In this document: piece by piece, positions 41,401 to 53,008 of the stretch
How the letters are laid out: each line of letters begins with the position of its first letter
How positions within the stretch are numbered: the first letter of the stretch is position 1
Assembly (NCBI RefSeq): GCF_018873765.1
Contig: NC_057923.1
Location: forward strand, 58,212,593-58,276,592
DNA: 64,000 bases
Reading direction: 5' to 3'
From: Telopea speciosissima
Lineage: Eukaryota > Streptophyta > Magnoliopsida > Proteales > Proteaceae
Position numbers and translations under genes: made by a program
Notes under the pieces: model-generated
What the model was told of the DNA's origin: nothing
Databases searched by the model: none
What the model saw: the letters and a program-made list of their open reading frames with translations, nothing else

Positions 41401-44400
41401 GTCTGGAGACTAGTTCGTGATTATATGAAGAACTAGTCTAATGTATGGTGGTGTTGATCAAGTGTTTTGAGCAGTGAGTTTGATGGAAGTCAGCAACCTT
41501 TGAAGTATCCACAATTTTTTTGTTTTAATTGTGCGTGATTTTCTGCAGTGGGGTGGTGTATGCTTTGGAGGTGATTCACGATTTTTTTTTTTAATTTGCT
41601 TCGTGTCTTTTTTGGTGGACTGTTGGCCGTCTCTGTGCCTTGCCGATTACTGTGCTTTGTGAGAATGGTTGAGACCAAGACTACTGTGACTGAACTTTCA
41701 TCTTCTCATCATATTACTGACCGAAAGTTAGAGGGAATATCAAATTTCCGGCAATGGAAAAAGGTGGTTCGATTGGCTTTGATTGGCCGTGATCAACAGG
41801 ATTACTTGACTAAATCGAAACCTGATGGAGATACAACATGGGACACTGTCGATGCAAGAATTTTGAGCCAGATGCTGAACTCAATGGAAAATCAGATTGC
41901 AGATTTGGTGACTCATATTGATACGGTTAAGGAATTATGGGAACATTTGAATGTCTTGTACTTTGGCCAAGATAACCTGTCACGTATATATGATCTGTCC
42001 CAGGCTTTTTATAAAGTGGATCAAAAGAATCTCAATGTTACTCAATATTTTGCTGACTTCAAACGTTTGTATGAGGAGCTCAATTCAGTCCTTCCTATCT
42101 CATCGGATGTACAGGCAAGGCAAAACCAGCGAGAACAACTTCCTGTTATGGTATTTTTGGGTGGACTTCGTAAGGAGTTTGAGTCGGTGAGGTCTCAAAT
42201 TCTTGGTGGGGATAAGGTCACCACTCTTTCAGAAACTTTTTCTCGAGTTTTACGTGCTTCCCGTGAGAGCAGCCAAGAGACCACTAATGCTGAAAATTCT
42301 GCTCTTGCTTCTTTTCCACCAAACCGTGGTCCTACAGGAGGATCAGGTAATAGTGGTGATGGTGGTAGGGGTCGTGGGACTGCCACTAGTAAAGCCCCAA
42401 TGACTGGTGCTTCGGAGACTTCTGGACAGGTGCAGACCTGTCATCATTGTGGCAGACCTGGCCACATTCAGCGCTTTTATTGGAAACTACATGGTAAGCC
42501 ACCTCAATTTGCCAACTCGGCTAGCAGTGAGTCGGGTGTTTCTTCTTCTTCCAAGTCCGAGGGTAAGACTGTGACAATGTTTGATGAAGATTATGAGCAC
42601 TTTACTCAGTTTCAGAATTCCCAGTCATCTCAGTTCTCCGCCGCTACTCTGGTTCAGACAGGTAATGCTACTGCATGCCTCTCATCCACTTCTCGTCCCT
42701 GGATCATTGATTCAGGTGCTTTGGATCACATGACTGGGGTTCCAGGTATTTTTTCCTCATTTTGTGAGTCTTCTTCCAATGTAGTGTTAGCTGATGGGTC
42801 TTTAGCTCAGGTTCGGGGTACAGGCACTGTGCATGCTACCTCATCCTTGTCATTATCCTCTGTTTTTTATTTGCCTAAGTATCCATTTAATTTGTTATCT
42901 GTTCACAAGTTTACCAAAGCTCATAATTGTTCTGTCACCTTTTTCCCTAGCTATTGTGTATTTCAGGATCTCAAGTCGAAGAAGACGATTGGTAGAGGCC
43001 GTGAATCTGGGGGGTTGTATCTTCTTGAAAACACATCAGCTATGGCATGTTCGAGTGTGGCGCTTCCTCATCAGATTCATTGTCGTTTGGGTCATCCTTC
43101 CTTGTAGAGTTTGAAAATTTTGGATAGTCGTTTTAAGTCTTTGTCTAGTTTTGATTGTGAGTCATGTCAGTTTGGGAAACTTCACCGTGTAAGTTATCCC
43201 CCTAGAGTCAATAAACGGGTTGCCCACTTTTTTGCTCTTGTTCATTCTGATGCTTGAGGCCCTTGTCCGGTTGTTTCTCAGTTAGGCTTTCGTTACTTTG
43301 TTACATTTGTTGATGATTATTCTAGAGTTACCTGGATTTATTTAATGAAGAATCGTTCTGAGTTATTCTCCATTTTTTGTGTTTCTGTTCTTGAAATTCA
43401 GAATCAGTTTCACACTTCATTAAAAGTTCTTCATAGTGATAATGCCAAAGAATACTTTTCTACTCCTTTTTCTACATTTATGGTTCAGCATGGCATTATT
43501 CACCAGTCCTCTTGTGCGGACACACCACAACAAAATGGTGTGGCCGAAAGGAAAAACAGGCATTTAGTGGAGGTTACTCGCTCTCTTTTGTTTGAGATGA
43601 AAGTGGCTAAAATTTTTTGGGCTGATGCTGTTTTGATAGCATGTTATCTTATTAATCGTCTACCCTCTTCGGTTTTGTGTGGGAGTATTCCATATTCTTT
43701 ATTGTTTCCTTTGTAGCCTTTGTTTGCTTTACCCCCATGGTTTTTTGGGAGTGTTTGTTTTATTAGGGATCATTGTCCTGGTCGCTCTAAATTGGATCCT
43801 AGGGCTCTTAAGTGTCTTTTTGTGGGATATTCTAAAACTCAAAAGGTTTATCATTGCTATTCTTTTGATTTGAAGAAATACTTTGTTACTGCTTATGTCA
43901 AATTCTTTGAGTCCACTCCATTTGTTGAGTCTTTGCTGCCTTCTTCAGATTTGGATGATGATCTACCCCTATATGTTGTCGAGCAATCTTCTCCTTTGCA
44001 GGATCCTTTGCTAGCAGCGCCACATCCGGCTCAGCCACCTGTTGTGTTTCATCGTCTCTCTTCTGACGAGCCGACACCTCGCATTTCAGCCTTTGACACA
44101 TATAGCAAATGGTTTGCTACCTCTACCACGTCTTCTTTGCCTCCAAATCCGGATCCTCCAATAGGTACTTCCACTTCACCTCCCGCTCTTGCTATTTCTG
44201 ATTAGATGTTCCTATTGCTTTTCGTAAGGGTGTTCGGAGTTGTACCCAACATCCTATCTCTAATTTTTTGTCCTATTCTGGTTTGTACTCTAATTTTGTT
44301 GCTTGTTTATCCACTATTGAGAGTCATCCTATTTCTAAGTCTGTTGTCGAAGCCTTGTCTGACCCTGGGTGGAGGGCTGCTATGACTGAGGAATTATCTG

Positions 44401-47400
44401 CGCTGAAGGAAAATCAGACATGGGACCTTGTTTCTTTACCCTCTAGTAAGACCGCAATTGGCTGCTGGTGGATATTTGTGGTGAAAGTTAATCCTGATGG
44501 GTCTGTGGCTCGGTTGAAGGGCCGTCTTGTTGCTAAGGGCTATGCCCAGGTCTATGGTATAGACTATCTGGATACTTTTTCTCCTGTTGCGAAACTTACT
44601 TCGGTTCGCATATTTCTCTCTTTGGCTGCTACACATCATTGGCCTTTGTTTCAGTTGGACGTCAAAAATGCTTTCTTGCATGGTGATCTCTATGAGGAGG
44701 TGTATATGGAGCAACCCCCTAGTTTTGTTGCTCAAGGGGAGTCTAGTAAGGTGTGTTGGCTGAAGAAATCATTGTATGGGCTGAAACAGTCTCCACGGGC
44801 ATGGTTTGGCCGGTTTACTGAAGTTGTGTTGAAGTTTGGACTAACTCGGTCTGAGAGTGATGATTCGGTGTTCTTCCGGTGTTCTGATGCAGGGAAAATA
44901 TTTTTGGTAGTGTATGTAGATGACATTGTTATCACAGGAGATGATTCTTTAGGTATTGAGAGCTTGAAGACACATTTGGGACGGCAATTTCAGACTAAGG
45001 ATCTGGGACGTCTGAAATATTTCTTGGGTATTGAGGTAGCCCAATCACAGCGAAAGTATGTACTTGACTTGCTTTCAAAGATAGGATTACTGGGATCTAA
45101 ACCTTTGGATACTCCTATGGATCCTAATTTGAAACTAGTGCCAGATGGTGGTGACATCCTTGATGATCCAGAGAAGTATCGGAGGCTGGTAGGGAAACTC
45201 AACTATTTGACTGTGACTAGGCCTGACATCTCCTTTCTTGTTAGTGTACTGAGTCAGTTTATGTCCTCTCCTCGGACGTCCCATTGGGATGCAGTTATAA
45301 GGGTTTTGCGCTATATCAAGAAAGCTCCAGGCCGTGGTCTTCTGTATTCTGATAATGGTTATGGGAGGGTTGAAGGCTTTACTGATGCTGACTGGGCAGG
45401 GTCTCCAGTTGATCGAAGATCCACTTCAGGTTACTGTGTGTTTGTTGGAGGAAATCTTGTTTCGTGGAAGAGCAAGAAACAGACCATTGTAGCTCGGTCC
45501 AGTGCAGAGTCGGAGTATCGTGTTATGGCACATGGCACTTGTGAACTGATGTGGGTTAAACAGTTGATGGTAGAACTTGGGTTTGATGATGATTCTCCTA
45601 TGTTACTGTGGTGTGACAATCAGACTACCATTCATATCTCTACCAATCCTGTGTTTCATGAGAGGACAAAACACATTGAGGTCGACTGTCATTTTATTTG
45701 TGAAAAGCTGCAACAAGGGATTATCTCTCCTCGTCATGTTCGAACTGGGGAGCAACTTGCTGATTTATTTATAAAGTCATTGGGGAGTGTGAGAGTAGAT
45801 TATATTTGTAACAAGCTGAGCATGATTAACATATATGCTCCAGCTTGAGGGGGAGTGTTAGAAGTTGTCGTAGTAAGGGGAGGGAGTCGTGAATTAGCGC
45901 TAGAGCTAATTCACGACTTCTCCCTCAGGGGTGTTTTGGTATTTTTAGGTTTACCCTATTGTCTATTGAATTAAGTTATTATATATTGAAGGTTTTGGGG
46001 GCAGTCATTCTTACGGCTGTGACTCCCAAACTGTTGCAGCAACTCTCTTCTCTTTCTCCCCTCTTCTTCTTTTTTCTTATTTTATTACGATCTTGAATGT
46101 ATGTGTTAGGAGTTGTTTGCCTCTTGGGCACTGCTCTGATATGCTTATTTGTGATCAATTATAATCATGTTTGTTGCTAAGTACTTATTATTAATAGTTA
46201 TGCATTAGGTTTGTTTAATATGTTATTAGTAGAATAGTAGTATGGTTATGTTATGTGTATATACTTAATGTATGGTACATACTTAGTAGTATGTTTGTAC
46301 TTACATATTGCTTCTTCGTTTGGACCTTTAGGAATAACTTTTAGGCTGTGTCCTAATATGCAAATAGATTTTTGGTTTTCCAATCTTTATGCTTAATTTG
46401 CTTTTTATTACTTGCTAGTAGGTTTGATATTGCACTTACCAAAAAGATTTGAATCACATAGATGTTGTGAAGATAGAGATAACCTAACATTGATTGGATA
46501 TCATTAGTTATTGCTTATTTATAGGGCATGATGCTTATAACACTTGTATTGCATGTATCATAAGCATCTCCATGTGTATCTTAGCATCTCTCTGATACCG
46601 GTACTTGACACCTTGCTTCTCATGACATATAAAGCCGTCCTACCAATCTTGAGATTTTTTTAACTGTAAAAGTTGTATACAACATTTCAACAAGAAGTCT
46701 AACTAAGACCAGAACAGGAAAACATTGATAAAGTTGTCTGATATGATGTGTACCCAAGAACCGGCTCTCATAAGTTGGTGCATTAGGGCTGTTAATGGAT
46801 CAAATAAGTATTTTGAGTTAACTAGGTTAGGTTTCAATCTGAGATCCTTTGGATCTGAAATTATTAGGGCTGGGTTCAAATCCAACAAGATTTGACCTGA
46901 ACTGGATCTATGAACTGGATCTATATGTGCTTTATTCTTTCGCTTCTTCAAATAATAGGCTTGCTAAGAGGGGGAACCCCAAAAAAGAGGATAGACAGAC
47001 AACTTTACTTGAAGTCCCCAAGGGCAAGAAACTCATCTTCTACAGAAAGAACTACTCCAGTTAGTATTTATATAATTACTTGCAAGAGTTGAAGTATTAC
47101 ACTAGAGGTGGGTGCGGGTTGGACTATTTCAAAATGGTTTTTGATATAGATTCTTTACAGATTGAAGCAATATTAAGAATTTTTAGTTCTCTATGCTACC
47201 AATAAGTTGGCTGAGCTTAGTAATTTGAGGCCCTGCCATTTACCAAAATTGTGTTTAAAAAAAAAAAAAGACTACATAGATGTTTTATATGCGAGGAGTC
47301 CCCTGGCCCATTTTTTGTACTTTTTATTCTCATTTAATAAATTCGTATGTGGTTATCAGTTACTGCACGGCTGTCTGTCTGTTGCTCTCACAGATAGTAA

Positions 47401-50400
47401 TACTTAACAACCTGTAATAATTTATTCAAATAGTTGCAATTTTAGCCATTGGATATGGAGGAATGGTTTAGACTAGCCAAGTGACTAATACCCTCCCATG
47501 TATGGCCATGCACCCTATATTTGTCAGCCATCCTTGTATTGGCATGTACCCTCTCCATATTCCTGAAATTTCAATACTCTGTCTTGCATTTGGCGAACTC
47601 CGTTCAGGCTGAAACTTGACATGTGAGCAGGGGACTCTAATGTCCACTTGTCCACAAAATCACAGCCCCTTCTGACCTGCCATGTGGCAGAAACATGGCC
47701 TGCCTAGAAAACCCTCTCCAGATGTGACTGCCTTTACCACATTTCGAAAGTTAGACACCAGATGAGAGATTATTGCCAAGGAAAATCCTTGTAATATTAT
47801 CGCATCAGAAAACAGGAATTGTGAGACACTAGCGTTTCTTTCAACAAATAAGAGCATTAGCTTCTTTAATTCTTCATCTTATAAAAAATGTAATATGACT
47901 TCTAGTTCTAATTATTGGTATGGACCCCCAAAACTTGGCGATTGTCCTATTCTTACTCCTAAACCTGCCTATCAGTTGCTGAATTGGAGTGATCAACCCT
48001 CCGTGTTGGCTAAAATAGGTCAAGCTTGCCTTCCCAAGGGAATGTGTGTGATATATCCCCATAAAATATTATCTTTCACCGAATTATTAATTCTATTACT
48101 GTATTATCTATCAATTACAGTCAGATGCATATGTAAAAATATCCAAGTGTCAAAGAAGTGCGAATCTGCAGTCACAGATTAAGAACTGTATTGTATAAGC
48201 AGCTTATTTTCTGTAAACTATCCTCTTCGTTGAAATTGGAATTTTTGTAAGTTTAACTGCTGCATATTTTGGGTATTTCCTTAATCTTTGTTTATGTCTA
48301 TCTATATAGGGCCAGCTGCAACAACAGTAAAGTACTTAACATGGCATAGGACGACATCATCCCGTTCCTCGTCATCCAGGAATCTTCTTGGATCAGCTTC
48401 AAAAGAAAATATCGACAACGTAAACAGTAATCTGTTCAGTAATTCTTGCATGAATTCAGGCAGTCATGCCTCCACCTTAGATAGGTTATATGCATGGGAG
48501 AGGAAGCTTTATGATGAAGTCAAGGTAAAAACTTGTTTAATCATGGTGAGGGTAATTGTAATTGTTGTGTTGGATCTTTGATTTAATATCTTTATATATT
48601 TCTTACTTTGGTGAGTTAAATAGCATATCTAATAAACTTGCCTGGATGACTATGTTGCCAGATAATTTGATGTCCAATTTGTTTTTGAGTATGGCTATTG
48701 GTAAATATCTCTTCTAGGAATCTGGAAACTGCCCTGTGAGGCCAGAACCAAGTGATGTGTCAAGGTGAATGAACCTGATGAAGGCTGCCTTTATCAGCCA
48801 GTTTTGGAGTATAAAGTATGGACCCTTTTGGGTTTCAGATACACAGACTTCCAGTTGGAGTTCTCTGAGTTTCTGACATGACATGACCTACACACAGATA
48901 TGATTGTACAAACATCTGTGTCCAGAAAACTTGATTTGGATATATTTTGCTGAAATAATATTTTAGGAGAAGCCTTAATCTAATCATATTTTTCTCGAGG
49001 TAGAGGGATCATATATTAAGCAGTTGTTGCTACATCAGCCTGATTATTTGATAACAATGAACTAGGTATGTAAACATTAGTTCATGCAAGTATACTACAA
49101 ATGTATATGTCAGAACTACCTTACTGTTAACCGACACCTTAGCTATGCAGTTTTATATTTTTCAGAAACTTCAGGCAAAATATCAGCTTTGGCCCATACT
49201 CCATGGACCAATATGTTTTAGGGGGCCGCAACTTTTCATTTGGTTTTGTAGCTTTCGAGAATATTTTGGTGTTTTCAGGTAGTGCAAGCCCATTTTACAA
49301 AATTGGGCTACACAGATGGGCTTGAATATAAAACCTACCCAGTTTGGGTGTATCTGGAAATTTCATTTTAGTCAACAGTCCCAAACAATTTAGTTGATGC
49401 CAAATAAGGGAGTACGTACTACATAAATCTATTGTCTAGACATCTATTTGGCCTGTGACTGACCCACAGGTCAGACGGGGAAACTTATTTATAAATTGAC
49501 TGTCGCTCTTGCTTGATGCCAAATGAGGGAATACTACATAAATTTGTCCAGACATCTATTTGGACATAATTACGTCCTGTAGCTCTTGCTTAGACGTCTT
49601 TTGGTTTATTGTGCAACCACCAGCTTCTTCTTTCATCGAGTTCTTTTTATGAAGTTGATGATACAATTTCATTGTATGTGTGGTAAATATTAGTTTATAT
49701 GGCTAAAAGAATATGTAAATGCATCTTCTTCTTTTTTTCATTAGCTTGTAATTTCATTGTATGTGTGGCAAGTATTAGTCTATTGTGCAACCACCAGCTT
49801 CCTCTTTTGGTTTATTGTGCAACCACCAGCTTCTTTTTATGAAGTTGATGATACAATTTCGGCTTAGGCTTCTGCTGATATTGATGCTTTTGAAACATCT
49901 TCTTCTAATGCTGATTCTCCAGTGGAAGCTTCTGCAGATGATTTCTCCCCTGTTGTTATGGCTAAAAGAATATATAGATGCATATGATAATTCTGATTAG
50001 GTAGATGTAATAAAACTGCCTAAATAATCTAACAAAACAAAATGAGAAAGAGTTAATGTGTCTGAGCCAAGACATCAGACATTTTAAAGGTGTAACATCT
50101 TTGTTTCAATATTGGAACCAGAGACTAGATGTTAAACTACTTCAAAACTGTTATATCCTTCACAGTCGAAAATGGTAATTCTTTTCAAACTACCACTTGT
50201 GAGATCACCATTTTGCTGATTTCTTTAGATGCTAATACAGTTTTTCCAATTCTTTTGACTCAATAACAACTTTTCAGGCTAGTGGGATGATCAGAAGTGA
50301 GTATGACAACAAGTGTAAACTTCTAAGACAACTGGAGTCAAATGGAGAAAAAACTATCAGGATCGATAGAACTCGTGCGGTTGTCAAGGATCTGCACTCA

Positions 50401-51825
50401 AGAATTAGAGTTGCAATTCACAGAATTGACTCGATATCAAAGAGAATTGAGGAATTAAGGGACAAAGAGCTTCAACCGCAACTTGAGGAATTGATTGAAG
50501 GGTATGATTTGTTAGTGCATTTATATATCCTTTACATTGACACCGAATCATTAGAAGTAGATAATGTCTATACACCTTAGATTACTTTATTTGGCTATGA
50601 TGTTTGTGGGATATTTTATCTTATAATATATATCTTAAATCATCACTTTACCAAGCCATTTTAATTTAATTAGATGTGTTATTGGTTATGGAAAACTGAG
50701 TCGTTTTTCTGGTTAAGTATGGTATTTCCATCCTGTTGAAAATTTCCATAGTCTGAACGAATCAAAAGAATTATGGATGCTAACTGTTGCTCAGATAAAT
50801 AGATAAACAATTAAGTGAATAAATAAATGAATGTGGAATCCGATATTGACAATTATCTAATCTCTGGCCCTGTTTGACAAGAATTCAAGTCAAGAGGAAA
50901 GCTCTGCCTTGAATTTATATCTTTGTACTTAGCATCCCCAATTTCTGTCTCCCAACTCTCTCAGCATGCCTACCCATCACAACTATGTGATTAACAAGTA
51001 ACACGGACAGATAAGATACATTTGAATACTTCTCATCAATGCACACAAAACACATCTGTTAACAAAATTCCTCACTTGCCTTCTTATATGCTTTGACCAG
51101 TTGGTAAATGTGTTTACCTTGTCCACACTAAATACAGGTTAAGTCGAATGTGGGAAATGATGTCTGAATGCCACAAGCTTCAGTTTAACATCATCAGTAT
51201 AGCAAGTAACAATGGGAGTACCAAATTGTCCTTGCAGTCAGAATCACATCAACATGCTACCTCTCATCTGGAATATGAATTGAGCTATCTATCTTCAAGC
51301 TTCACAAAGTGGATCAATGCACAGAAATCGTATATGCGGGCTATAGATGGATGGCTCCACAAATGTGTATTTATTCAACGGAAAACTTCGAGGAGAAAAA
51401 GGAATCTACCTGATCCACCCTTGAGGGAACTAGGCCCTCCCATATTTGTAACCTGTGGTCTATGGTTGGATAAACTAGAGGCCCTACCAACAAAAGAAGT
51501 ATCAGATTCTATAAAAGTGTTAGCAGCAGAGACCACGAGCTTCTTGCCTCGCCAAGAGAAAAACCACGGGAAGAGTTCAAATCAATCATTTTTGTCAGCC
51601 TGGAAGACAGTTGGCAATGACGAAGCAACGAGCAATGCTTTGGGAGAGGAACCACCGCAAGACTGGGATTCAGGTATTGAACGTTTCCAATCAAGCTTGG
51701 TGGGTGTTCTTGATCGATTCAATTGCTTCGCTGAGTCATCAATGAAGATGTTTATAGAGATTCAAGTGGCCATTCGAGAAGCTAAAAATGGTTATGAACA
51801 AAGCACACGGAGGTCATATTCATGA
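38495..51825 (+). CDS. DUF630/DUF632 domain protein (NRG2-like family)
   Basis: Five exons: 38495-39602, 40096-40167, 48310-48524, 50278-50501 and 51138-51825; 2307 nt, 768 aa. The start MGASNSK is the conserved DUF630 beginning and an N-myristoylation signal; a TTG two codons earlier is not used. DUF630 covers residues about 1-60 (ALQLCRERKKFVRQALDGRC). A Ser/Pro-rich linker with a Glu run (about 205-220) follows. DUF632 starts at about 325 (DFLSSIKEVEFLFLKASESG) and includes KACFSCGEDPTQVPEG (exon 2), VKYLTWHRTTSSRSSSSRN, LDRLYAWERKLYDEVK, KCKLLRQLE and WINAQKSYMRAIDGWL. The C-terminal part is coiled-coil-like. Members act in nitrate signalling and growth; the role here is unknown. Intron 2 (8.1 kb) has a GC donor and a copia insertion. 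No frame break is seen. Confidence 0.95.
40374..40553. mobile_element. Foldback MITE family F2, copy 1 (in intron 2)
   Basis: AGGGAGAAAGAACGCCAC on the left faces GTGGCGTTCCTTTTCCCT on the right. The inner words GTCTGGGCGTGTACCTG and AAAATGACCAGT also have inverted partners. It lies between the GC donor of intron 2 and the copia element. A diverged copy is at 53890-54078. Confidence 0.72.
40999..41228 (+). repeat. 5' LTR of the intronic copia element
   Basis: 230 bp, TGTTAGAAG...TTATTACA, followed at once by the primer-binding site at 41229. Confidence 0.9.
41665..45848 (+). pseudogene. Copia gag-pol polyprotein (stops and frameshift)
   Basis: The first ATG of the frame is 41665 (MVETKTTVTELSSS). 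Gag reads through to a zinc knuckle whose fourth Cys is replaced by Tyr (CHHCGRPGHIQRFYW). The protease shows WIIDSGALDHMTG, where Leu replaces the usual Ser after DSGA. The integrase spans about 43060-43720 (RLGHPSL, FVTFVDDYSRVTW, LHSDNAKEY, NGVAERKNRH). RT (44268 on) has the QLDVKNAFLHGDL and YVDDIVITGDD boxes, and RNase H has SKKQTIVARSSAESEYR and ends near ADLFIKSL. In-frame stops lie at 43105-43107, 43255-43257 and 43714-43716, and a one-base frameshift at about 44200-44207. It cannot make a full polyprotein. Confidence 0.93.
45856..46089 (+). repeat. 3' LTR of the intronic copia element
   Basis: 234 bp. It differs from the 5' LTR by about six or seven substitutions and a small insertion (GCGCTAGAGC near 45898). 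The last base is G instead of A. Confidence 0.9.
46095..48309 (+). other. Rest of DUF630/632 intron 2, no gene
   Basis: AT-rich intron. A block at about 46787-47125 (TTAGGGCTGTTAATGGATC...) resembles a degenerate TIR element, but its second end is not clear. Open frames at 46849-47064 and 47874-48182 look like chance. Confidence 0.4.
48525..50277 (+). other. DUF630/632 intron 3, with local duplications and a coding-like segment
   Basis: TTATTGTGCAACCACCAGCTTC occurs about three times (near 49605, 49778 and 49812), and GAAGTTGATGATACAATTTC twice (about 49655 and 49840). The stretch 49820-49986 reads in one frame like Ser/Asp/Ala-rich protein (FYEVDDTIS, then after a stop ADIDAFETSSSNADSPVEAS). 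No family is recognised. Confidence 0.4.
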
Positions 51826-52004
51826 GATGGTTGATTGTTTTGAGACAGAAAAAAGGAAGCAAACAAATAGAGGAAGGAAGAAGGAAAAGCTGGGGAGCTG
51901 AGAATTCAGTTGAAGCAGTTATGATGCTGATGGGTGATTTGTCAACCTATGAAGTGTTTCAGTTGGGAATTTTTTATTTGGCTATCACATTTGTAAATTG
52001 GAGG

Positions 52005-52010
52005 AATAAA
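52005..52010 (+). terminator. Polyadenylation signal of the DUF630/632 gene
   Basis: AATAAA, 180 bp after the stop codon at 51825, is the first canonical signal downstream. Another AATAAA occurs at about 52200. Confidence 0.5.
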
Positions 52011-52891
52011 TGATTACTGGATTGAGGTCCTGAGGATTCTTATATGCTAATTATTTGCAAAGTTGAAGATAACTACAAAAGAAAAAGTAGTGAGTGCATC
52101 TGTAGATAGGAGACACCCAGAAATGATAAGATGGGGAGGGGGGCTTGGCTTGTATTTTCACTTGTTGAATGTTGATAATGAAGAGTTATGGAAATGAGTA
52201 ATAAATCTTTGATAATATTTGTGTCTGTATAATATGTTGGTTCATAACTTTCAGAATGAGCAATAGCAGAACCCAACCTTAGTGGAGATTCATTCCAACC
52301 CCATCCATCTAAATTCTTAATCATCTTCAATCCAAGTTATATCCCAGTGACTGCAGCTATTATGAATAATCTGTTACACAGTTACACTTCATTTCTTAGT
52401 GGTAGGCTTAGAAGGCTAGTAGGATCACCTACCCTTGGAAAGCCAGAGTAACCAGAGAAATTCATGGATAAACTATGAACAGCTAAGCCACTGCTTTTGG
52501 AATCCTTGAAAAGTATCCTCCTATGTGTATTCCCCCAATATATTGGATTATAAACAATTAAACCTATGAATTAGAGCAGTTTAAAATCGTCTTTTTTCTG
52601 AATTATAAACTGTAAATATATATTATAAGGAACCAGTGCCTTTCCTCACACTACCTTTTATTGGGACACTTTTCGTTTTTTTTTTTTAAATTTCAAACTA
52701 TGATTTCTCTTTGGTCCTCCAAAAGTTTTTAATATTTTAAAAATGAAAGGGTAAAAATCCCCCTAATTCAAGCGGGAATAAGAAAAATATCTGATCTAAC
52801 GCACCTGTTTGTGCCACATGGAAAGGTAATGTGACCATTCTGACAATTGGATAGAGAAGACATGGTTTGGGTTAGCTATCAATTTGGCTCT
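52011..52891. other. Intergenic, no gene
   Basis: 3' flank of the DUF630/632 gene; AT-rich, nothing recognised. Confidence 0.5.
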
Positions 52892-53008
52892 CTTCCAGCT
52901 GTGGCGGGAGATGGAGGATCCAGCCCAGCAAAACAAAGGGTGTTTGGATCATTTCACAGGGATTTCATAGGTGGGCTGGATCCTCCATCTCCCGTCATGG
53001 CTGGAGGA
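52892..53008. repeat. Strong hairpin, ~37-bp inverted arms
   Basis: The left arm (52892-52928) holds GGGAGATGGAGGATCCAGCC and the right arm (52971-53008) GGCTGGATCCTCCATCTCCC, perfect inverses over at least 20 bp. CTTCCAGCTGTGGC and CATGGCTGGAGG extend the match with mismatches. The loop is about 42 bp. It is probably a small foldback element. Confidence 0.75.

Larger units (their letters stand above)
40994..46094 (+). mobile_element. Ty1/copia LTR retrotransposon in intron 2 of the DUF630/632 gene
   Basis: The element is 40999-46089 (5.1 kb), same strand as the gene, flanked by the direct 5-mer ATCTT (40994-40998 and 46090-46094). The LTRs are 40999-41228 and 45856-46089; they begin TGTTAGAAGTTG, and the first ends ATTACA while the second ends ATTACG. 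TGGTATCAAAGC directly after the first LTR is an initiator tRNA-Met primer site. A GAGGGGGAG purine tract precedes the second. The LTRs differ at roughly 3% of positions plus a 4-bp indel, so insertion is older than that of the gypsy element. Short LTRs suggest an Ale/Retrofit-type lineage (inference). Confidence 0.95.
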
